DNA of 16,967 nucleotides from an uncultured Trueperaceae bacterium (GTDB lineage: Bacteria; Deinococcota; Deinococci; Deinococcales; Trueperaceae): positions 1 to 16,967 of the forward strand of contig CALDPK010000114.1 in the NCBI GenBank assembly GCA_937911855.1, in the 5' to 3' direction. Position numbers and translations under genes: made by a program. Shown here in pieces: positions 6,328 through 12,963 of the stretch (position 1 is the stretch's first letter; each line of letters begins with the position of its first letter). A model generated the notes under the pieces. It did no database searches. It worked only from the letters and a program-made list of their open reading frames with translations, and had not been told where the DNA came from.

Positions 6328-8019
6328 ATGGCCCAGCCTTCGGCCGACCAGATGATCGACGTGTTCGAACCCGCCACCGGCATGGCGGTCGCGCCGACCG
6401 TGGCAACTGAGTTCGCGGAAGTTTCACTGGCAGAGCTTGCAGCTGCCAGCCGGAGGCCCGCCACTGTCTTCCTGCACCTGAACTCCGACCTGGAAGTGCT
6501 GGACTCAGCCGGCAACGCAATGATGCCACTGAGTGCGGCGATGGAAGCCGTTGGCGGCAGGATGATGCCGGCGTTCCACATCGGTGATGAACGCACCGCC
6601 GGCACCTTGAGCACCTGGCTGGATGCGAATCAGGCCACGGACGCCTTCGTGGCTTCCAGCCAGGCGGATCTGGTCGCCCGGGTCCGCCGGGAGCATCCGA
6701 TCATCCGGGGCATCCTCGACAGGCGCTCAGCCGCGGCACCCGACCTGCTGGAGCTGCGCCGGGAAACAAACGCCAGCCTGAGCCGCGTCATCCTGCTGCC
6801 TCAGTCACTGGCCGACAGGCAGACCATGCAGTATTTGCAGCGATTGCTCATCACCGTCTGGGTGGCTGAAGAACCGGCAGACGTTCCGGCAGCGGTCAAC
6901 CGGTTCAACCTGATCACGAGCGGGGCAAACGGCATCGTCACACGTGACGCGCCCGGCGTGATCGACCTGCTTGAAGAGCGCTTCCCGCGCGACCAGCTGA
7001 CCCTGATCCGCAAACCGTTCGTAATCGGCCACCGTGGCATCCCTGCCCTGGCCCCGGAGAACACCGTTGAAGGCGCACTGCTGGCGTACGCGCACGGCGC
7101 AGACATGCTCGAGAACGACATCCACCTGACTGCTGACGGCACGGTCGTGATCCATCACGACGAGACGCTCGAGCGCACGACGACGGGTACCGGCAGCATC
7201 GCTGAGAAGAGCATGTCCGAACTTGAGGCGGTCCGCGCCAACGTGCAGTTCCGGGATGAGTACCCGGACGCGGGCATCCCGACCCTGGCTGCACTGCTCG
7301 AAGCCTTTCGCGACAGGGACGCGGTTCATTTCATAGAGATCAAGACTGAGGATCCCGCGGTCATCGACCCGCTGGTGAGCCTGATCGATGAGCATGATGC
7401 TGAACGGCGCGTGGTGGTGATCTCCTTCCACGCGGAGCAGCTCAGGCGCCTGCAGGAGCAGCTGCCCGGCATGTCTGTCGGGTTCGTGACCGGCGGCCAG
7501 GTGAGCGAGAGCGACCCGCTGCGCGGCGTCTTCCGGGTACTTGAGACCGTGCAGCCACTGAACGCGACTTACAACCCGAACTTCTTCGGCCTGGGCAGCA
7601 GGTTCCTGGAAGCCGCGAAGCACCGGGGGATCACCACCTGGCCGTGGACGTTCCGTAATGAAACCGGGTTCCGCAAGATGTTCCTGGCGGGACTTAACGG
7701 CCTGACCACCGACTACAGCCACTGGTCAGCGGGCTGGATGGACGGTGTGACCGCCGGGAACAGCGAAGTTGAACTGGCTGTGGGTGAAGCAGCAGAGCTT
7801 GCGGCCCGGGTGAGTCATTACGACCGCAGCAGCAGGACCGTCACACCCGAGGTCAGCGTGCTGACCGGCAGCGGGCTGATCAGTTTAAGCGGTGCCACCG
7901 TCACCGGCAAGGCTGCCGGCACAGCCTGGGTCGCCTTGAGGCACTGGCAGGACCTGGGTGAGCAGGGTGGTTACTTCATGTACTCGGCCGCGGTGCGGAT
8001 CTCGGTCACCGGCACCTGA
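6328..8019 (+). CDS. Multidomain glycerophosphodiester phosphodiesterase (GDPD) with degenerate N-terminal GDPD-like domain and Ig-like C-terminus
   Basis: It hydrolyses glycerophosphodiesters to sn-glycerol 3-phosphate and an alcohol. The active GDPD barrel is at about residues 230-470. It has IGHRG (His235, Arg236), PENT (Glu244), the metal ligands Glu262 and Asp264, IHHD (His277), and IEIKTE (Glu337, Lys339). Residues of about 45-220 look like a second, degenerate barrel of the same type: the end NGIVTRDAPGVIDLLEERF resembles the usual GDPD terminus, but no HRG is present. Residues of about 475-563 form a beta-rich module resembling bacterial Ig-like (BIG2) domains. At 563 aa it is about twice the size of a single-domain GDPD. 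No signal peptide is visible. I chose the ATG at 6328, with AGAGGG 10 nt upstream, over a GTG at 6304 that falls in an inverted repeat. Confidence 0.88.
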   Translation: MAQPSADQMIDVFEPATGMAVAPTVATEFAEVSLAELAAASRRPATVFLHLNSDLEVLDSAGNAMMPLSAAMEAVGGRMMPAFHIGDERTAGTLSTWLDANQATDAFVASSQADLVARVRREHPIIRGILDRRSAAAPDLLELRRETNASLSRVILLPQSLADRQTMQYLQRLLITVWVAEEPADVPAAVNRFNLITSGANGIVTRDAPGVIDLLEERFPRDQLTLIRKPFVIGHRGIPALAPENTVEGALLAYAHGADMLENDIHLTADGTVVIHHDETLERTTTGTGSIAEKSMSELEAVRANVQFRDEYPDAGIPTLAALLEAFRDRDAVHFIEIKTEDPAVIDPLVSLIDEHDAERRVVVISFHAEQLRRLQEQLPGMSVGFVTGGQVSESDPLRGVFRVLETVQPLNATYNPNFFGLGSRFLEAAKHRGITTWPWTFRNETGFRKMFLAGLNGLTTDYSHWSAGWMDGVTAGNSEVELAVGEAAELAARVSHYDRSSRTVTPEVSVLTGSGLISLSGATVTGKAAGTAWVALRHWQDLGEQGGYFMYSAAVRISVTGT

Positions 8020-8034
8020 GGCACAGGAACGTTC

Positions 8035-8054
8035 CCGGCTTCTGCAGAAGCCGG
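8035..8054. terminator. 20-bp perfect palindrome after the GDPD gene, possible terminator
   Basis: CCGGCTTC and GAAGCCGG pair around the loop TGCA, 15 nt after the stop codon. No T-run follows on either strand. It also covers the -35 region of the SRP RNA promoter, so it could instead be a protein-binding site. Confidence 0.45.
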
Positions 8055-8065
8055 CCCGCGCATGC

Positions 8066-8071
8066 TAATAT
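8066..8071 (+). promoter_or_regulatory. -10 box of the SRP RNA gene
   Basis: TAATAT ends 7 nt before the predicted first base of the RNA at about 8079. This is the right distance for a direct start. The -35 region coincides with the palindrome at 8035-8054 and does not match TTGACA. Confidence 0.6.
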
Positions 8072-8078
8072 CGGTACT

Positions 8079-8178
8079 GCCCCGTCGGCTCTGCGCGGTG
8101 GCGACCCTCGAACCTGGTCAGGTCGGAAGAAGCAGCCATAAGGGGTGATCGTCAGGTGCCGCAGACCACCGATGGGGC
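8079..8178 (+). ncRNA. ffs: Signal recognition particle RNA, 4.5S small bacterial type
   Basis: This is the RNA partner of Ffh in co-translational targeting of membrane and secreted proteins. The conserved domain IV is seen at 8115-8136 as GGTCAGGTCGGAAGAAGCAG followed by CC, containing the GGAA tetraloop and the GCAG side of the internal loop. The ends pair: GCCCCGTCGG (8079-8088) with CCGATGGGGC (8169-8178), with one G-U. Inner segments also pair, such as TCTGCG with CGCAGA. The length of about 100 nt without an Alu domain is the short form. Compared with the usual GGTCAGGTCCGGAAGGAAGCAGCC pattern, the tip stem is one C-G pair shorter, by one base lost on each side. The exact ends are inferred from the pairing and from the TAATAT box. 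Confidence 0.9.
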
Positions 8179-8219
8179 ACTTCTGTATGTGCCGGCTTCC
8201 GGACCCGCAGCTTTTCCCT

Positions 8220-8225
8220 TATCCT
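8220..8225 (+). promoter_or_regulatory. Putative TANNNT -10 box of a leaderless acetyltransferase transcript
   Basis: TATCCT is followed by GCTCAACA (8 nt) and then the ATG at 8234. No ribosome site fits in this gap. Confidence 0.45.
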
Positions 8226-8233
8226 GCTCAACA

Positions 8234-8734
8234 ATGACTTCATCGATAACCCAGCTTGAAGCTGACGACTGGCAACGTTACCGCGCCATCCGCCTGCGGG
8301 CACTGGAATCAGACCCGCAGGCGTTCTACTCGACCGCCGAAGACGCTGGCCGGCTGTCCGAGAAGGAATGGCGCCGCCGCCTCAGCGTGCCGATGGCCGG
8401 AACATACGTCCTGCAGGCTGAGGACGGAACCGATCACGGCCTGGTTGGTGCCCTGCCCTACCGCGAAGATGATGCCGAGGCCGGTGACTTCCAGCTCGTA
8501 GCCATGTGGGTTGCCCCGGAAGCCAGAGGCACGGGTGCAGCACACGAACTGGTGCGGGCTGCCATAACGCATGCCAGGGACGCCGGGGCCCGCCGCCTGG
8601 TGCTGTGGGTGGCCTGGGGCAACATCCGCGCCGAAGCGCTCTACAAGGCCCACGGTTTCCGCCGGACGGGTCAGACCGGCAGTTTCCCGGCGCCGCGTGA
8701 TACGCCCGAACTGCAGCTGGCCCTGAAACTTTGA
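8234..8734 (+). CDS. GNAT-family N-acetyltransferase
   Basis: Transfers an acetyl group from acetyl-CoA to an unknown amine; cytoplasmic, 166 aa. It is a single GNAT domain. Strand 4 and motif A read FQLVAMWVAPEARGTGAAHELVRAA (about 86-110), with the acetyl-CoA pyrophosphate-binding R-G-T-G-A-A turn at 99-104. Motif B reads LVLWVAWGNIRAEALYKAHGFRRTG, with the usual Asn and Tyr of the AxxLYxxxGF element. The N-terminal YRAIRLRALESDPQAFYST is common in GNATs of the RimI-like and small-molecule groups. The substrate cannot be told. I chose the ATG at 8234 instead of an in-frame upstream start at 8156, which would lie inside the SRP RNA. The 3' end is followed closely by the next gene on the same strand. 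Confidence 0.9.
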   Translation: MTSSITQLEADDWQRYRAIRLRALESDPQAFYSTAEDAGRLSEKEWRRRLSVPMAGTYVLQAEDGTDHGLVGALPYREDDAEAGDFQLVAMWVAPEARGTGAAHELVRAAITHARDAGARRLVLWVAWGNIRAEALYKAHGFRRTGQTGSFPAPRDTPELQLALKL

Positions 8735-8749
8735 CGCCTGTTTGACGCC
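8731..8749 (+). repeat. Direct repeat TTGACGCC x2, possible -35 elements or regulator site
   Basis: TTGACGCC occurs at 8731-8738 and again at 8742-8749, an 11-nt period, close to one helical turn. The first copy overlaps the acetyltransferase stop codon. Both lie upstream of the -10 box at 8757-8762, at 20 and 9 nt, neither an ideal promoter spacing. Confidence 0.4.
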
Positions 8750-8756
8750 CCATAAG

Positions 8757-8762
8757 TACAGT
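8757..8762 (+). promoter_or_regulatory. Putative TANNNT -10 box of a leaderless transcript
   Basis: TACAGT is followed by TCGCCC (6 nt) and the ATG at 8769, with no ribosome site. It supports 8769 rather than an in-frame start at 8742. Confidence 0.45.
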
Positions 8763-8768
8763 TCGCCC

Positions 8769-9449
8769 ATGGATCTGAACACGATGATTCCCATGCGGCG
8801 GCGCCGTCCCCGCAACAGGTTCGTGGCCGGCTGCCTGGGCACGGTCACGGTACTCCTCCTCCTGGCTTCTGCGCTCGTCTGGTGGTTCGTGGGCAGACCC
8901 GCCAACCAGGTTCTCCAGTCGTTCCAGGAACTCCAGGAGGCACCGGCGCTGGAAGCCCAGCTGAACAACCGTTCTGCGTTCACCGTCCCGGCTGACTCGG
9001 AACTCCAGCGCGAGCAGGTGGAACGCTTCATCGCCGTGCAGACAGCGATCCGCGATCACCTGGAAGGTGGCGTCACTGTGCTGTCAGAGCGCTACGCGCA
9101 GTTAGGTGACCAGGAGTTCAACATCATGGACGCGCTGCGGATGGCCGGTGCTTACCGCGACTACCTGAAGCTGCTCACCGACGCGCGCACAGCGCAGATC
9201 GCAGCCCTCAACAGTCAGGGCTTCTCGGCTGAGGAGTACCGCTGGGTGCGAACTGAAACATTGCGAGCTGCGGGCCTGCCCGGCATCGGCGCCCAGTTCG
9301 AAGGTCTGGTCGGTGCGCTTGCCGGTCAGGGCAGCCCCATGCCTGTTCCTGTCGACAGCAGTCCGGCGCCCGCAGTGAATGTGGCGCTGATTGAGGACAT
9401 GCGTGAAGACCTGCAGGGCGTGAGCGGGCTGGCAGTACTCGGTTTCTGA
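8769..9449 (+). CDS. Unrecognised protein with a single N-terminal membrane anchor
   Basis: 226 aa; I do not recognise the family. Residues 10-17 are very basic (RRRRPRNR). They are followed by one hydrophobic segment at about 18-41 that ends WWFVG, which predicts an inside-basic anchor with the rest outside the cytoplasm. The exposed part, from about 45 to 170, is rich in long amphipathic helices (for example LQREQVERFIAVQTAIRDHLEGG and FSAEEYRWVRTETLRAAG). A proline-rich stretch PMPVPVDSSPAPAVN at about 195-209 precedes a short C-terminal helix. No catalytic motif is visible. Codon use and GC look like the neighbours, so it is likely a real gene. It is convergent with the phosphatase gene, 10 nt apart. 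Confidence 0.8.
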   Translation: MDLNTMIPMRRRRPRNRFVAGCLGTVTVLLLLASALVWWFVGRPANQVLQSFQELQEAPALEAQLNNRSAFTVPADSELQREQVERFIAVQTAIRDHLEGGVTVLSERYAQLGDQEFNIMDALRMAGAYRDYLKLLTDARTAQIAALNSQGFSAEEYRWVRTETLRAAGLPGIGAQFEGLVGALAGQGSPMPVPVDSSPAPAVNVALIEDMREDLQGVSGLAVLGF

Positions 9450-9459
9450 ATTCTGAAGC

Positions 9460-9921
9460 TCAGTCGAGCCTGGAGCGGATGTCCTCGAGCAGGCCGTCCG
9501 CTCCGGCTTCGATCATGTCGAGGACCGCTTCGAACCTGCCGTGGTACCAGGGGTCGGGAACTTCACGTTCCGGAACGTGGGGTGCGAAATCGAGCAGCAG
9601 CCGCGGTTCAGCGCCCGGAGACAGCTTCCTGATGTCGTCCAGGTTCTGGGAGTCCATGGCGATCACGTAGTCGAACCTGCTCAGGTCGTCACGGGTGAGC
9701 TGCCGGGCGGTCTGACCTTCGAAGGAGTAACCCCGCTGCCTGCCGACAGCCACGGAGCGTGCGTCAGGCGGATTGCCGACTTCCCAGCTGGACGTGCCGG
9801 CTGAATCGACGGTCACCCTGCCTTCCAGGCCTTCTTCGGCCAGCCTGTGGCGGAACACCGCCTCGGCTGTAGGCGAGCGGCAGATGTTGCCCAGACAAAC
9901 GAACAGTACCGAGACGCTCAC
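9460..9921 (-). CDS. Low-molecular-weight protein tyrosine phosphatase
   Basis: Hydrolyses phosphotyrosine, or possibly phosphoarginine, in cytoplasmic proteins; 153 aa, normal for the family. The phosphate-binding loop at the N-terminus is C9-LGNI-C14-R15-S (CX5R), with Cys9 the nucleophile and Arg15 the phosphate contact. The general acid is Asp123 in VPDPWYHG, with the DPW-Y form found in many bacterial enzymes. VDSAGTSSW at 38-46 is also typical. The GTG start overlaps the stop of the upstream IMPase gene (GTGA at 9918-9921) and is preceded by GGGAG, so translation is coupled. It is the last gene of the minus-strand cluster. Bacterial homologues often control exopolysaccharide kinases or arginine phosphorylation; no partner kinase is seen here. 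Confidence 0.94.
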   Translation of the reverse strand: MSVSVLFVCLGNICRSPTAEAVFRHRLAEEGLEGRVTVDSAGTSSWEVGNPPDARSVAVGRQRGYSFEGQTARQLTRDDLSRFDYVIAMDSQNLDDIRKLSPGAEPRLLLDFAPHVPEREVPDPWYHGRFEAVLDMIEAGADGLLEDIRSRLD

Positions 9922-10736
9922 CTGAGCAGCTCCCTCACCGGGTCAAAAGCCGAGGCCGACGCGGCAAAGATACCGAGGGTCGGTGCAGCCAGCCAGTTCC
10001 CTTCACATAATGTCTCTACCTGACCGCCGGCTTCGGTAACCAGCACCATGCCGGCGGCCACGTCCCAGGGGCTGACGTGCGGCTGCCAGAACGCGTCCAG
10101 GCTCCCGCGGGCCACATAGGCCAGGTCGCGCGCCACCGCCCCGCCCTGCCGCAGGGCAGCGGTCTCGTTGAGCAGCCGCAGGTACTTCTCCTGGTTGCGT
10201 TCCCTGTCGCGGCCACCGTGGGGGTAACCGACGCCGACCATCGCCATGCTCACGTCGGTGTCCCCAGCGACGCTCAGCGGCCGGCCATTCAGCCATGCTC
10301 CCTGGCCGCGAGCGGCGGTGTACAGCTCGTCGGCTTCGATGTCGTAGACGACACCCAGGACCGGCGTGCCGCCCTCTACCAGGCCCAGGGACACGCAGTA
10401 TCCCGGGTGGCCCTGGATGAAGTTCCTGGTGCCGTCAAGGGGATCAAGCACCCAGGTGCGTCCTGCCTCGGGGTTGTGACGTGAGCCTTCCTCGGCCAGC
10501 ACGCCCGTGTCGGGATAGCGCCCCAGCAGCCAGGAGACGATGCGGTGTTCGGCTTCGCGGTCGACCTGGGTGACCAGATCGGTGGCGTGGGATTTCGCGC
10601 TGATCGAAAGTCCGCTGCGGTCTGAAGCGTGTCCGGCGGCCATGGAGGCTATGTAGCGCCCTGCAGCGCGGATGACCGGCACGATTTCGCCCAGCATGCG
10701 GTTCAGGTCAGTGCCGCTCAATGCCTCAGCAGTCAT
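9918..10736 (-). CDS. Inositol monophosphatase-family protein (IMPase/SuhB/CysQ superfamily)
   Basis: A magnesium-dependent phosphatase for a sugar or nucleotide monophosphate, 272 aa. All metal ligands of the family are present: Glu82/Glu83 (LAEEGSR), Asp98 and Asp101 in WVLDPLDGT (95-103), and Asp225 in SPWDVAAG. DLVTQVDREAE at 53-63 is the family's flexible metal loop. Substrate choice among inositol-1-phosphate, histidinol phosphate, PAP and fructose-1,6-bisphosphate cannot be made from these motifs. The start ATG overlaps the Rel stop (ATGA at 10733-10736), and the downstream phosphatase overlaps its stop, so three genes are translated as a coupled block. If it is a PAP or inositol phosphatase, a nucleotide-signalling or phospholipid role beside Rel would be sensible. 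Confidence 0.92.
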   Translation of the reverse strand: MTAEALSGTDLNRMLGEIVPVIRAAGRYIASMAAGHASDRSGLSISAKSHATDLVTQVDREAEHRIVSWLLGRYPDTGVLAEEGSRHNPEAGRTWVLDPLDGTRNFIQGHPGYCVSLGLVEGGTPVLGVVYDIEADELYTAARGQGAWLNGRPLSVAGDTDVSMAMVGVGYPHGGRDRERNQEKYLRLLNETAALRQGGAVARDLAYVARGSLDAFWQPHVSPWDVAAGMVLVTEAGGQVETLCEGNWLAAPTLGIFAASASAFDPVRELLR

Positions 10737-12934
10737 GCCTTGAGTCCTGGCCGGGAGCGGTAGATCTCGCTGACGTCCTGGATGCGCATGACGTTCTCGC
10801 GTATGTGCGTTATCTCGCTCTGGTCGCGCACGTCAACCCGGAAGTGGATCCGGGCGTCGTTCGTGTTCGGAACGGCTGCGCTGACGCGCGAGGCCGACTT
10901 GTTCATGCTGGCCAGCACCGATAGGACGTCCTGGAGCAGGCCCGGCCGGTCGGTCGCCACCACTTCGAAGTCAACCGGGAAGATCTCCCCGGAAGGCGTG
11001 TCCCAGCTGACGTTCACGAAACGTTCCTGCTGCGAGTTGCGCAGGTGCCTGACGTTGGGACAGTCGATGCGGTGAACGCTGACGCCGCGGCCGCGCGTGA
11101 CGTAACCGATGACGTCATCACCGCGGACCGGGCTGCAGCACTGGGCCAGGTTGGCGGGCATGTCAAGGCCGTCGACGTACACGCCGGATATCCCCGAACG
11201 GCGCTGGTCGGCCCCGCGCACGACGGGAATGTCCGATTTGGTGACCAGCTCGGGAGCCAGGTAGTCGACGACCTGTTTCGGTTGCAGCCGTTTGTTGGCC
11301 AGCGACACGTACAGTTCATCGATCGTGGCTTCGGGACCCAGCAGCTGATGCGCCACCTCTTCGAGGCGGCCTTTGGCAGCGTGCGTGTTGATGGACAGGT
11401 GCTTGCGGCGCAGCGCCCGCTCCAGGGTCTTGCGGCCAGCTTCGAGCTGCCCGGCCTTCTCCTGCTGCCGGAAGTACTGGCGGATCTTCTGTTTGGCACT
11501 GCGTGAATGGGCCAGGTTCAGCCAGTCGCTCGACGGGCCGTACTGCGAGCTCCGGTTCGTGAGTACCTCGACCCGGTCGCCGGTCCTGAGTTCGTAGCCG
11601 AGTGGCACGATCTCGCCGTTGACGCGGGCGCCGATGCAGCGGTGGCCGATCTGGGTGTGCACGGCGTAGGCGAAGTCGATCGGCGTGCTGCCGCGCGGCA
11701 GGTTGTACACGTCGCCGGCCGGTGAGAACACCAGCACGCGCTCACTCAGCACGTCCGACTTGACCGTGTCGATGAACGCACCGGCAGTCTCGCTGTCGTC
11801 GTTCATGTCCAGCAGCTGCTGCATCCAGTCCAGGCGGCGCTTGACTTCTTCCGGATCCTGCAGTCCCGCCTTGTAGGCCCAGTGGGCGGCCACACCGAAC
11901 TCGGCCACGCCGTGCATGCGCGAGGTGCGGATCTGAACTTCGATCGGCTGGCCCTGCAGACCGATGACCGTCGTGTGCAGCGACTGGTAACCGTTGGGTT
12001 TGGGCACGGCGATGTAGTCCTTAAAGCGCCCGGGGATGGGGCTCCACAGGTTGTGCACGATGCCAAGCGCCCGGTAGCAAACGGCCTGTTCCAGCAGCTC
12101 GCCGCTGAGCTCCATCGACGCGTCAGGCGACTTGATGATGGCGCGGATCGCCATCAGGTCAAATATCTGGTCCAGGTTCTTGCCGTCACGCACCATCTTG
12201 CGGTGGATGCTGTACAGATGTTTGCTCCGGCCACTCACCTCGAACTCGAGTCCTTCGCGTGACAGCCGTTCTTCCAGCAGTTTCACGGACGCGGTGAGGA
12301 ACGATTCGCGTTCCACGTGCCGCATCTTCACCTGACGTTCCAGCATGCGGTAGCGCTCGGGCTCCAGGTACATGAACGACAGGTCCTCGAGCTCGTTCTT
12401 TATGTGGCTTATGCCCAGCCGGTGGGCAAGCGGCGCGAAAATCTCGAGAGTCTCGCGGCTGATGCGCTGCTGCTTGTCGGGCGGCATCGACGCCAGGGTG
12501 CGCATGTTGTGCAGCCGGTCTGCAAGCTTCACGAGGATGATGCGGACGTCCGACACCATCGCCAGAAGCATCTGGCGCAGGTTCTCGGACTGCTCGTCCT
12601 CGTACACCCTGACGGCCAGTTTGCTTATCTTGGTTTCGCCTTCGACTATGCGGCGGACCGGCTTGCCGAACTTCTCCTCGATCTCCTCGAAGGTGACTTC
12701 GGTGTCCTCAACCGTGTCATGCAGCAGGCCTGCGATCAGGGCGTCGGCGTCCATGTTCATCTCGGCCAGCAGTGCGGTCACTGCGACGGGATGGACTATG
12801 TACGGCTCGCCGGAGCGGCGGCGCATTCCTTCGTGCGCGTCCCGGGCAAGCACGAACGCCTCAGCGAGACGTTCGGAATCAACGTCGCTGAGGTAGCTGG
12901 TTTTTGCCTTGAGACTCGCCTGCAGCCGTTCCAT
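10733..12934 (-). CDS. rel: Bifunctional (p)ppGpp synthetase/hydrolase
   Basis: Makes and degrades the stringent-response alarmone (p)ppGpp; ribosome-associated and cytoplasmic; 733 aa, the standard length. The N-terminal HD hydrolase domain has His48 and the HD pair His72-Asp73 in LHDTVEDT, so hydrolysis should be active. The synthetase domain has DQIFDLMAIR (255-264), RFKD at 303-306 and GYQSLHTTV at 315-323. RFKD is the sign of bifunctional Rel/SpoT enzymes; monofunctional RelA has ExDD. Then come a TGS domain at about 398-460, a conserved cysteine region around AQCCSPVRGDDVIGY, and a C-terminal ACT domain at about 655-733. The ATG at 12934 has AAAGG upstream. It lies 29 nt after the Lpt-like permease and overlaps the IMPase start. 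Confidence 0.96.
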   Translation of the reverse strand: MERLQASLKAKTSYLSDVDSERLAEAFVLARDAHEGMRRRSGEPYIVHPVAVTALLAEMNMDADALIAGLLHDTVEDTEVTFEEIEEKFGKPVRRIVEGETKISKLAVRVYEDEQSENLRQMLLAMVSDVRIILVKLADRLHNMRTLASMPPDKQQRISRETLEIFAPLAHRLGISHIKNELEDLSFMYLEPERYRMLERQVKMRHVERESFLTASVKLLEERLSREGLEFEVSGRSKHLYSIHRKMVRDGKNLDQIFDLMAIRAIIKSPDASMELSGELLEQAVCYRALGIVHNLWSPIPGRFKDYIAVPKPNGYQSLHTTVIGLQGQPIEVQIRTSRMHGVAEFGVAAHWAYKAGLQDPEEVKRRLDWMQQLLDMNDDSETAGAFIDTVKSDVLSERVLVFSPAGDVYNLPRGSTPIDFAYAVHTQIGHRCIGARVNGEIVPLGYELRTGDRVEVLTNRSSQYGPSSDWLNLAHSRSAKQKIRQYFRQQEKAGQLEAGRKTLERALRRKHLSINTHAAKGRLEEVAHQLLGPEATIDELYVSLANKRLQPKQVVDYLAPELVTKSDIPVVRGADQRRSGISGVYVDGLDMPANLAQCCSPVRGDDVIGYVTRGRGVSVHRIDCPNVRHLRNSQQERFVNVSWDTPSGEIFPVDFEVVATDRPGLLQDVLSVLASMNKSASRVSAAVPNTNDARIHFRVDVRDQSEITHIRENVMRIQDVSEIYRSRPGLKA

Positions 12935-12963
12935 TCAGGCCTTTCAGCTTACCATGTACGGAT

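Noticed and set aside
6805..7722. Long minus-strand frame (305 codons) opposite the GDPD
   Set aside because: It is the antisense of the catalytic GDPD domain. No domain or start signal supports it.
8118..8303. Minus-strand small frame across the SRP RNA
   Set aside because: It overlaps the SRP RNA and the start of the acetyltransferase and has no family resemblance.
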